Shown: positions 56,459 through 64,000 of the stretch, one piece after another | Layout: each line of letters begins with the position of its first letter | Numbering within the stretch: the first letter of the stretch is position 1 | Assembly (NCBI GenBank): GCA_020199835.1 | Contig: JAIVJV010000008.1 | Coordinates: 463,712 to 527,711 of the forward strand | Direction of reading: 5' to 3' | From: Acidobacteriota bacterium | GTDB taxonomy: Bacteria; Acidobacteriota; Blastocatellia; Pyrinomonadales; Pyrinomonadaceae | DNA: 64,000 bases | The notes under the pieces: generated by a model | Databases searched by the model: none | What the model saw: only the letters and a program-made list of their open reading frames with translations | What the model was told of the DNA's origin: nothing | Position numbers and translations under genes: made by a program

Positions 56459-56848
56459 GTGTTAGCGGAGATCCCGCATTGCCATGCGAAGCCTTGTTTC
56501 TTTGCAGAAAAGTATTGTAGGTCCAATATTACATTTTGCTATCTGTCGAAGGCATTTGATCTCGGACTCCAGCGTCACGTCAACGACTTTAGAGAAGAAT
56601 GCGAAGTGAATCAGATATGTATTTACTTTTCACGACACGGGTACTTACATCTCATGAAGATCACCGACTTGATAAATCCGGAAGATCTCCCTGGATTTGT
56701 AAAATGGTATATCGAAGCAACACATCTTTTAGAGGATGCCCGTTTAGCATATTGCCGTAAGTCTTACGGTTTGGTCCCAAAGGGAATTGTGAAAAAAATG
56801 CAGGCAGCGCGTCGCTTAAAACAGAAGAAAGCGTCCAAGAAGAAATAA
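56459..56848 (+). CDS. Small basic protein of the element
   Basis: A 129-residue frame ending in a strongly basic tail (KKMQAARRLKQKKASKKK). The ATG at 56654 would give a shorter, well-formed protein (MKITDLINPEDLPGFVKWYI...) of 64 residues that is helical and basic; the part upstream of it is Cys-rich and less protein-like. It begins seven bases after the nuclease-like gene stops and may share its transcript. No family recognised. Confidence 0.45.
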   Translation: MLAEIPHCHAKPCFFAEKYCRSNITFCYLSKAFDLGLQRHVNDFREECEVNQICIYFSRHGYLHLMKITDLINPEDLPGFVKWYIEATHLLEDARLAYCRKSYGLVPKGIVKKMQAARRLKQKKASKKK

Positions 56849-57223
56849 TAAACGAGGATATTTGGTGCTATATAGCCAAACTGAAAAACAACAGCAGGTC
56901 TTTTTATCATCAAAGGCCGAAGCGCGCGCCGCGATGCCGACGTAACGTTTTAGATGACATCAAGAGTCTCTCTCACCTCGGGACAGGTCAGGGCGGACCC
57001 ATGTAGTTTAAGTTTTCTCACCGCTGTGAAGTCTGGTCTAGGATCTCCGTTATGTGGTTGTATGGATCTCGAGATCAAAACGTGGGCATGCCAAGGAGAC
57101 TCTTCATCTGTATCGAAACGTACTAACTGCGGAATGGCGCAACGCGAAATGATTGACCGCTTGACTATGACTATGTCTTAGTTGTAGTTTTTCTCGTCTT
57201 CTTCAAGGAGGGACCTCACAATC
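56849..57223. other. Gene-free stretch before the large secreted-protein gene
   Basis: About 375 bases; a short plus-strand frame at 56954-57181 looks spurious. The last 20 bases hold AAGGAGGG, the ribosome site of the following gene. Confidence 0.4.
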
Positions 57224-60200
57224 GTGCCAAAACGCAGCCAACTTTTAGCTTTGCGCAGCTTTCTATTTAAGTCAGCAGGTACAACCTTCCTACTGACTTT
57301 CGCTTTTGGGTCGAGCGCCGCCACATCGAATGTCGAAAGGCTCTCCCCCTTAGCTAAAAAAACAGACCACCAGTTGACACTGCCGCAAATTGCAGATCGG
57401 CCGCAAGAGCGGAAGCAAGAGATGATCGATGACACTCATGTGCTGTTGATCCGCCCACAATACGCTCCCAAGTTAGTTGTAAAACAAAAAGTAGTTTTTA
57501 TAGCCGTTAGTAGGGATCTGCGAAGTCAACAAGAAGTCGTGATGCCGGTGAAATGGGCTTCCACAAATACTTCTGTATTATCAATTTCCAAGAATGGTAA
57601 GGCTAAAGCTAAACGGCCTGGCGTTGCACAAGTAACAGCTACATTTGGTCAAATCAGAGCGGTTCTGAATGTGCAAGTTTTTCAGTCTGTTGCGGAAGCA
57701 GAAGACGTTACGACAAACTCTCTTAGGTCCGATCGTCCGCCAGATCCTTCACAAACGTCGCAGCTTGCCGCTGCGCAGCTTCTAGACGACGAACTTTCGA
57801 CGCTGTTGACTACACTCAGCTCATTGCCGACACAAGCTCAAATAGAGAGAGCGGCTGAACTCATGTCACAGGTGCGGGCGGTTGGACGAGAAGCCGAGTT
57901 GGAAAAAGTGTTGCGTGAACTTCTAAATAGTCCGAAGTATAGGAACTTTGTCTTACTGTCGCTATCGCATTTTACTATCCGAGAATTCGATCCTGAGTTG
58001 GCACTTTTATTGCCACCCATCACAACCAGCAGCTTCGGACCCGACCTGGATTTGATACTAGAGGCTGTCGCACGTTCTGGCGGGCAGCAGTCCATTGAAA
58101 GACTCGAGGAATTAGCCAAACTCCCGTTCCCGGCTTCAGCGGCTGGTCCTTCACCAGAACAGCTTAGCTTCAGACGACAACTATGGGCTGCTTACTTCAA
58201 ATTGGTGCCCGCTCTCGCGACTTCACATGCGGTCAATTTCTACAATACTCCAAGCGGCAGGTTTGAGTTGGACGCTGATGCCAAAGCCGCCGACCAACTT
58301 ATCGGCTTTATTAACACTGTATCAAAAGATCATGATTCTTTATTGCGCCTTCTGCCTAATTACGATTTTTTCTTAGGACGTGATGAGAGAGTATTTGGTC
58401 CTGCCGGGCTGCCGCCCTTAAACACCGGCCCACCAACATCACAGAGATATCGAGTTTGTAAAGCGATAGAGCAGTCACTCTTAAGCATAAGCAACCCAAG
58501 CCCCGCGATACTGTCGGTACTCCTACGTTTTACCCAAGCTGATGATCCCTCGATTGGAGATCCCGCTCGTGCTGTTGATTACAAAGCTATGGAGCGTGCT
58601 CCATGGTTATTGCCGGCAGGATCGTTCGTTTTCATGAATGCTGATACAGACTCCAAAGCTTGGTCAGTAACGAAACAATTACGTATAGGACTCCCTCGCA
58701 ATTCTTTGTTTCTTCCAGAGTCGAAGTACGAGGAATTGCGTACCTATGAAAAATTCGCCGGCCCGCGCGGTGCTTTAGTTAGTAGTGGTGATTTCTCGAG
58801 ATCAGAAGCCGATGTGAATCGTGAACTAAAGAACCTAGTTAATTCGATATTTCAGTATCTTGGCAGCTCATACGATTTAAATACTTCAGATACAATTCTC
58901 AGCCCTCAATCATTTCCCACGCTTGATGCGGAGTTGCCATACCGCTACGTATCCTTGAATACGACCTATTTTAGCTTAACGGAAGGTTTGTCAGTCGCCC
59001 TTCAAAGGTTAGGACAGACAAATGAGGAAGCGTCGAAATTATCCCAGGTACTAGTGGCGAAGGAGTTGGAAAGGCGGTCCCTCGTCCTTTATTCGATCCT
59101 TGCGGCTCGACGACGTGCCCAGCTCAATTCTCAACCTTTAGACATATCTAAGTTGGACGAAGAACTTGATTCTCTTTCGAGCTCTATTGGAGATCTTCCG
59201 GGCGTACTTAGAACACAAATAGTTAGTGAAATAGTGCCTATGAACGCGGCTTCATTAAACACTCAATTTCCTTCAGGTTGCGGCAGTGTGAGTTTCAACG
59301 TGATTTCCCGCAACATCAGTTTCAATCAAGGTTTATACGAAGAGAACCTCAGTGTTAACTGCGCGAGTGGTGAGAAAAAGGATCTGCGATGGGTCGGCCC
59401 GATTCCCCTAACATTAGTTGTTGCGCTCAGAAGACATCCTAGGCTATTGGATTTTCCTTCGATCAGTTTGGCAGCACGTGAGTTTAAGGTCGAGGCGAAA
59501 AATGCACCACCTCTGATGGAGGATATAGATTACGTTCGAAGTAACCCAATACTTGCAATTTCTTATCTTGCAACGGGACTCACGAGTCCGAATGTTCCTT
59601 GGTCTCACATTAGAGATACAATTATCGTCGAATCGAACTACGGTGAACCCATATCATTTTTAGCCGCCACAGCCCAGCCTATAAACACGAATCGGCCTCC
59701 GGTTGCCGTACAACCCGTACCAAGCGGGATCTCTAACGTAAGTGGGATTAGCATTGCACCATCGGATAGTGCCTTTGAATCCGCCGCTACTGATATCCAA
59801 AAGCCCTACCTCGACCTATTAACTTATCGGACCCAGCGTTTAATTGCCGAGCGTCTTAAACCTTATGTGGAGAATATCGATATTTACCAACCGTGCCACC
59901 CTTTTAATCCGCCCTGCTGGTTAGGGATTGGTAACTATCCGCATGTGGATGAGGAAAAGCGCATCCCAAGGGATGGGGCACTTAATAAAATTCATAAAAT
60001 GATTGATGAAAGCAGTGCTAATGAAAAAGTCAGACAAGAGTGGGATTTAAGTTCGCTCCGTAACTCTAAAATCAGATCAGTTAATTTGATAGCAATGGTG
60101 TTAAAGCCTAACTTGTCTGAATTTGCTGCCATTTATCATGTTCTGACGGACAACGGTGTGATTAGGTATATGCCAGTAAGAGGTAAGCTGAGTCCGTTAC

Positions 60201-61993
60201 CAGAAATTGTGCTTGAGGCGATAAGAAAAGATCCAAATTTCTTGTATCGATTTAATATCGACTTACCACAAATGAGTGAAGGCGCTGAAGCGCGTTTAGT
60301 AGCAGCATTACAACGTTTCTATAGAAAAGACGCCGCTCTTGCAGCTTTGAACCGCACAGGATTTTATCCGTTGAATTCACCTGACTTTAGTGTACGACCC
60401 TCTTTACCCTTGTATCGAACAATCGAGGGTAAGATTAGGTCTAGTGAACTAACAGTCGTCTCCGAAATATACGATTGGGCATTGGGGGAAGCGTTACCAA
60501 TGAATGATGTGCCCAAACCGCATTTTATAGATGCTATAGGCACTCAAATAGAAACGATAGCAAAGCAGATCAGCGACATTGTCGCTAGCAATACACAACC
60601 AACAATCGATGAGATACAGAGACAAAAGAAAGTAAGTAATGAATTCGTTATTGGCGTTTCTGTCACGTTTGGAGCCCCTGTCCCAATATACACTGGTACC
60701 TTCTCATATGGTGGAGTTGGTGTGAATTTCTCAACATCGTTTAATGGAACGATAACGGCTACAGGAACAATCAACGGGCAGACATTGCCTCTTGGTTTCA
60801 ATCTACGTTTCCCTAGGCCAGATGAGAAAGCTGAGGGGTTCAGCACGGCTTACAATCGAGCTGCATTTGATGCGGCTTTATCATACATGCCCACCCGTAT
60901 GGCCGTCGCCGGTACGTCGTATAGAGTAGTAAATACGATGACTGACCCCCGTACCGCAGCAAACTTGATTGTTAATACTGAAATTCCCTCTACTTGGTTG
61001 AGACTTCCGCCGTTACAAAACAACTGGAAACTGTGGACCAATAGGCATAGTGAAGGAGTATGGTTATCAGGCTTAATCTCGCGTGCGGAACCGAGGTTAA
61101 CACAAAGTGAACGGGATGCATTGTTGATCTCTATTAAGGCTGGCGCAATTTCAGATGAGATGCTGAGTTTATTAACCGCTAAATACAAAGAAGCGGTTGA
61201 AGCAGATAACATAGCAAGTCGTCAGTGGGTTCGCACGACTGTAGTGTTAGACTTACTAATGCCTGGAGGTGGCACAGAAACTCTAACCGAGGCAGAGCGA
61301 GAATCATTGATCGAAGGGTTCAACCAGAAATCCGCTTCAGAGTTTCTAAAAGATATAGCCAAGGCTAAAGCATTGCTTAAGACTAACCAGATCTCAGATG
61401 GAGGCTTGCCAGCAGTCACTCTTACTTACGGGAATAACTTCACCTTAATGCGTTGGAGGTATGCGTATAAACTTGTCAACGGGGCGGAGATTAGCTACGA
61501 AAGAATAAGTGAGACACCATATTTTCTCGTAGAACAAATCCGCCAGAATCCGACAGGGCATGTTTACGAAATGATTTACGCAGCTGCAATGGAGTCCATA
61601 ATAACCGGTATCGGACTTCCGAACTCTTTAATAGCTAGGGGAGAGGCAAAGAAATTTACTGATTCGCGCTTTTATCAAGATAAGTTGAATGAGGTGCTCG
61701 AGCCGACAGGAATAACGATAAAGGACAAACTAAAAACTGCTATTGAAGAGTTTTTTGCTGAACTTGAGAAGTGGGTTAACTCTCAACCGCCGGGATCCAC
61801 TGGTGCGACACCATTTATTCCACCTGTTGGCGGCACACCGATGCTTAATTTCTTTCCGTCACCCTATGAGTGGTCTTTGCGTAGAGACGAAACAGTAGGC
61901 CAGATACTTACATCTCAGCGACAGACCCCGCTAGCCAGCCAAATTCGCTCGGGCGAAATTGTGCTTAGAAATCCTACTCCGGTAGTGCCGTAA
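57224..61993 (+). CDS. Very large secreted protein with Ig-like (Big_2) module
   Basis: A 1589-residue protein with a signal peptide (LLALRSFLFKSAGTTFLLTFAFGSSAA). Residues about 85-150 resemble a Big_2 bacterial Ig-like module (PQYAPKLVVKQKVVF ... VKWASTNTSVLSISKNGKAKAKRPGVAQVTATFG). The rest has no domain I recognise and ends with a Pro/Gly-rich segment (PGSTGATPFIPPVGG). AAGGAGGG lies upstream of the GTG start. Codon use is clearly more AT-rich than the host genes, consistent with transfer. Possibly an adhesin or secreted toxin/carrier of the element; that is inference. Confidence 0.65.
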   Translation: MPKRSQLLALRSFLFKSAGTTFLLTFAFGSSAATSNVERLSPLAKKTDHQLTLPQIADRPQERKQEMIDDTHVLLIRPQYAPKLVVKQKVVFIAVSRDLRSQQEVVMPVKWASTNTSVLSISKNGKAKAKRPGVAQVTATFGQIRAVLNVQVFQSVAEAEDVTTNSLRSDRPPDPSQTSQLAAAQLLDDELSTLLTTLSSLPTQAQIERAAELMSQVRAVGREAELEKVLRELLNSPKYRNFVLLSLSHFTIREFDPELALLLPPITTSSFGPDLDLILEAVARSGGQQSIERLEELAKLPFPASAAGPSPEQLSFRRQLWAAYFKLVPALATSHAVNFYNTPSGRFELDADAKAADQLIGFINTVSKDHDSLLRLLPNYDFFLGRDERVFGPAGLPPLNTGPPTSQRYRVCKAIEQSLLSISNPSPAILSVLLRFTQADDPSIGDPARAVDYKAMERAPWLLPAGSFVFMNADTDSKAWSVTKQLRIGLPRNSLFLPESKYEELRTYEKFAGPRGALVSSGDFSRSEADVNRELKNLVNSIFQYLGSSYDLNTSDTILSPQSFPTLDAELPYRYVSLNTTYFSLTEGLSVALQRLGQTNEEASKLSQVLVAKELERRSLVLYSILAARRRAQLNSQPLDISKLDEELDSLSSSIGDLPGVLRTQIVSEIVPMNAASLNTQFPSGCGSVSFNVISRNISFNQGLYEENLSVNCASGEKKDLRWVGPIPLTLVVALRRHPRLLDFPSISLAAREFKVEAKNAPPLMEDIDYVRSNPILAISYLATGLTSPNVPWSHIRDTIIVESNYGEPISFLAATAQPINTNRPPVAVQPVPSGISNVSGISIAPSDSAFESAATDIQKPYLDLLTYRTQRLIAERLKPYVENIDIYQPCHPFNPPCWLGIGNYPHVDEEKRIPRDGALNKIHKMIDESSANEKVRQEWDLSSLRNSKIRSVNLIAMVLKPNLSEFAAIYHVLTDNGVIRYMPVRGKLSPLPEIVLEAIRKDPNFLYRFNIDLPQMSEGAEARLVAALQRFYRKDAALAALNRTGFYPLNSPDFSVRPSLPLYRTIEGKIRSSELTVVSEIYDWALGEALPMNDVPKPHFIDAIGTQIETIAKQISDIVASNTQPTIDEIQRQKKVSNEFVIGVSVTFGAPVPIYTGTFSYGGVGVNFSTSFNGTITATGTINGQTLPLGFNLRFPRPDEKAEGFSTAYNRAAFDAALSYMPTRMAVAGTSYRVVNTMTDPRTAANLIVNTEIPSTWLRLPPLQNNWKLWTNRHSEGVWLSGLISRAEPRLTQSERDALLISIKAGAISDEMLSLLTAKYKEAVEADNIASRQWVRTTVVLDLLMPGGGTETLTEAERESLIEGFNQKSASEFLKDIAKAKALLKTNQISDGGLPAVTLTYGNNFTLMRWRYAYKLVNGAEISYERISETPYFLVEQIRQNPTGHVYEMIYAAAMESIITGIGLPNSLIARGEAKKFTDSRFYQDKLNEVLEPTGITIKDKLKTAIEEFFAELEKWVNSQPPGSTGATPFIPPVGGTPMLNFFPSPYEWSLRRDETVGQILTSQRQTPLASQIRSGEIVLRNPTPVVP

Positions 61994-62186
61994 CCATCGA
62001 CAAGCTGAGGCATTTCGAGACAGAACTCATTTGTTGTCTCTCTGATCGCCATCTTCATGGCCGGCATAGCTGCCTTTTCGAGCCCTTATGAACTACGACT
62101 AGAATCAAAAGAGAAGGGCATCCATCCGATTCAAACTTGGATTCTGTTTGAAACTGAACCGCTCCCAATTGAGCAAGACGTTGTAC

Positions 62187-62627
62187 TCATTCAGGTATTT
62201 TGTACCAACGGTCTCGATGAAGCCTAAGCAGGCACCAATCAAGGGATTTCCATTTCGGGTCATATGGTTGGCCGTTTTTCAGGTTGATCCTTGGCATAAG
62301 GATCCAAGCCGCCTTCACTTCCTCATGTGTGAAGAAATAAAAGCCGTTAGGCACATGCTTGTTTTCGTCGGAGACTGACCTCACAAAAACGTAAAAGAGA
62401 TTGTCCTGCAATTTCCCTTCTACGTGGTGAGGCTGAATAGGAAGTTGCGTAAGTGATGTTGAAGTCTTTGCTTCAACCCTAAACGTTTTCTTTTTTGGAG
62501 ATCGGCAAATTGCATCGAAACCCTTATTTGTCTGCGATACGATAGTTACCTCATAACCACGTTTGACGAGCTCGTCCTTCAGCTCCTCCAGACCTTTGGC
62601 CCCGGTCTCAATTTTCTTTTTGCTCAT
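62187..62627 (-). CDS. Small PD-(D/E)XK-like protein
   Basis: A 146-residue protein (MSKKKIETGAKGLEELKDEL...). It has the outline of a minimal PD-(D/E)XK fold: an N-terminal helix, then GFDAICRSPKKKTFRVEAKTS with Asp38, Glu52 and Lys54 as possible catalytic residues. The helix after it and the strand LFYVFVRSV fit the fold. It could be a small nuclease, or an inactive relative. The start at 62627 is an ATG five codons inside the longest frame. Confidence 0.5.
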   Translation of the reverse strand: MSKKKIETGAKGLEELKDELVKRGYEVTIVSQTNKGFDAICRSPKKKTFRVEAKTSTSLTQLPIQPHHVEGKLQDNLFYVFVRSVSDENKHVPNGFYFFTHEEVKAAWILMPRINLKNGQPYDPKWKSLDWCLLRLHRDRWYKIPE

Positions 62628-62828
62628 ACCAAGATCTCTCAATCCACGCCATTGAAAACCTAGAAATCTCCACCATTTCTGGTCCAGTTTTTCGGGGATG
62701 TGTCAAAACTATTATCGCCATTCTAAGCAGCATCATGTGGGGATGCGATCAAAGGGAGGCTGACCGCCTAACTAACTGCACGTGCATAATGTTGCCATGA
62801 GTGAACATAAATTATATATGAAAACCTT

Positions 62829-63248
62829 ATGTCCCTGAGTAAGGGAGTGGACGCTTGCCTTGATAACAAGCTCATTGGCCCAGCCCTTATCCTGATCTAC
62901 TCCGCAATCGATACAGCTGGCTGGCTTGACCGTGACCACCAATTTGCAACGCGCAACAGCTTCATTGGTTGGACAAACCGATACCTCTTATCAACGAACG
63001 CCCTATTCTGTACTGCCATTGATCTCTACGCCGCGCGTTGTGGCCTTTTGCACACGTTCACGCCAAATTCAAAGTTGAGCAGCAATAAAAAGGCGCGACG
63101 CATTTGCTACGCCTGGGGAAAATCTCGGGCCGAAGACCTTCAAAGGACAATCGACTTGGCAAAAACCGGAAATCAGTATGTGGCGGTCAAAGTCGAAACA
63201 CTATTTGCGCCTGGCATCAGGGCGTTTTGCCTTATACCGAAGAGCTGA
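62829..63248 (+). CDS. Unknown protein, probably frameshifted
   Basis: A 139-residue frame (MSLSKGVDACLDNKLIGPALILIYSAIDTAGW...). The end reads RAFCLIPKS, but the plus-one frame continues in protein-like sequence for another 40 residues (EELNANTARTIAVMAKAKNFF, up to about 63376), so a frameshift near 63220 likely truncates it. A terminator at 63449-63475 follows. No family recognised. Confidence 0.45.
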   Translation: MSLSKGVDACLDNKLIGPALILIYSAIDTAGWLDRDHQFATRNSFIGWTNRYLLSTNALFCTAIDLYAARCGLLHTFTPNSKLSSNKKARRICYAWGKSRAEDLQRTIDLAKTGNQYVAVKVETLFAPGIRAFCLIPKS

Positions 63249-63448
63249 ATGCTAATACTGCCAGAACCATAGCGGTGATGGCGAAGGCAAAGAACTTCTT
63301 TCTGAATTGGGTGCCGATTCAGCCACTGAGTTACTCGCTGTTGTCGACCACCGACCTATCAAGGACGAATGAGATCTGACCGCTCCACATGACACGGGAC
63401 CGATGGCGACCAATGTGATAACTGGATGACCGTCTCAGCCAACCGATT

Positions 63449-63475
63449 GAGCCGTGCCCACCTGGGCTCTCTTTT
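63449..63475 (+). terminator. Intrinsic terminator (candidate)
   Basis: Stem GAGCC / GGCTC with an 11-base loop followed by TCTCTTTTT. It follows the probable true end of the frameshifted gene. Confidence 0.5.
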
Positions 63476-63508
63476 TGAGTCAACCATAGAGCCCGTCAAC
63501 AAAAACTA

Positions 63509-63838
63509 TCAGTCGTGCCCTTTCGTCCACATTGACTCAATGAGTTCTTTTTCTGGTGAATAAACAATGAGAGACAGCTCAGCTTCATATAGGCTCGCCA
63601 GACAGGACAACAACAACTTCCGTTGCAGGTCCAACCTTCTACTCCTGACCCAGGGGCTTAACCAATACTCCTTTATGATCGCCACAGCGAAAGTCAAGAG
63701 CGCGCCAAGCACCAACAGCCACCACTTGTTTATTGGCGCTAATTTGAGGGAGTTCGAAGCGACAAAGCTGATACAAAATCCCGCGATAAGTACTGCCCAA
63801 AAAAACCTGTATCGCTTTTGCCTTCTTTCTTGCCTCAC
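63509..63838 (-). CDS. Small membrane protein
   Basis: A 109-residue protein with two membrane helices (FFWAVLIAGFCISFVA and WWLLVLGALLTFAVAII, about residues 12-28 and 38-55) and a basic, helical C-terminal tail (WVRSRRLDLQRKLLLSCLASL). The start is a GTG. The frame is open further upstream to the stop of the transposase end, so the true N-terminus may be different. Function unknown. Confidence 0.4.
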   Translation of the reverse strand: MRQERRQKRYRFFWAVLIAGFCISFVASNSLKLAPINKWWLLVLGALLTFAVAIIKEYWLSPWVRSRRLDLQRKLLLSCLASLYEAELSLIVYSPEKELIESMWTKGHD

Positions 63839-63898
63839 CCTTAGCTCTTTGAATTGTTCATATCTCTTGCCTACCTCAGTGAGCTCCTCCCAATTCCG

Positions 63899-64000
63899 CT
63901 ACCGTCCTAAAATGGAAAAAATTGGACCATAAGCGTGTTGTTGGACCACCTCGTTTGGCGTCAGACCGGACCAGGCACTATGTGGTCTGAAGCCATTATA
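63899..64000 (-). CDS. C-terminal end of an IS3-family transposase (cut by the window edge)
   Basis: The last 33 residues read YNGFRPHSAWSGLTPNEVVQ and on to a stop. YN..RPHS...G.TP.E is the conserved C-terminal signature of IS3-family OrfB transposases, with the catalytic core outside the window. It marks an insertion sequence at or beyond the right end. Confidence 0.8.
   Translation of the reverse strand, partial: YNGFRPHSAWSGLTPNEVVQQHAYGPIFSILGR

Noticed and set aside
56954..57181. 75-codon frame before the large secreted protein
   Set aside because: Ser/Cys-rich reading without ribosome site; likely random.

Overview
The window looks like a chromosome segment of an Acidobacteriota bacterium, most likely class Blastocatellia. 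The reasons are a pilMNOPQ block joined to a Roadblock protein, a VWA protein of the kind common in acidobacteria, several secreted subtilases with SLH modules or unusual short tandem repeats, and moderately high GC. No marker gene fixes the lineage, so this is an inference. No gene here is normally restricted to one species.

Layout. 1-7298: a peptidoglycan glycosyltransferase, a secreted nuclease, a Roadblock protein and the type IV pilus assembly genes pilQ-P-O-N-M (minus strand). 7647-10910: an acyltransferase, a membrane-anchored unknown and rdgB. 11058-12341: tRNA-Pro(UGG), followed by the debris of an old integrated element (integrase 3'-end-like scar, broken TIR-CHAT gene, Ser/Asp-rich membrane protein). 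12778-14565: an HU protein, a small protein, a tRNA-Arg(UCU) gene split by a group I intron, tRNA-His and a small protein. 14577-18444: peptide-type ABC permeases and a divergent lipoprotein binding protein. 18460-34632: a secreted-protease locus with three subtilases, one M36-like metalloprotease and two MalT/SARP-type regulatory genes. 34641-50567: VWA protein, membrane protein, AlkZ-like protein, a fourth subtilase, acetyltransferase, hybrid histidine kinase, OsmC, lytic transglycosylase, methyltransferase, sugar dehydrogenase, CBS, radical SAM, VOC and J-domain proteins. 50591-52234: an M1 aminopeptidase.

52423 to the right edge is an integrated element. It begins at tRNA-Pro(CGG), with a tyrosine integrase and an excisionase next to the tRNA. 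Beyond these the DNA is more AT-rich and carries a candidate small RNA with its own promoter and terminator, a PD-(D/E)XK-like protein, a 1589-residue secreted protein, a second small nuclease-like protein, fragments, and the end of an IS3-type transposase cut by the window edge. The right attachment site is not in the window.

The most coherent candidate for an undescribed system is the protease locus. Three intergenic regions beside the protease genes carry TTGAG/CTCAA repeats spaced exactly 11 bp apart, the geometry of SARP operators. The locus itself encodes a SARP-type activator (NTPase, TPR, winged helix, BTAD) and a separate NTPase half-protein. The repeats lie in front of two of the subtilase transcription units and form a perfect palindrome between the regulator operon and the third. 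I infer one positively regulated extracellular proteolysis regulon, perhaps feeding the peptide ABC importer nearby.
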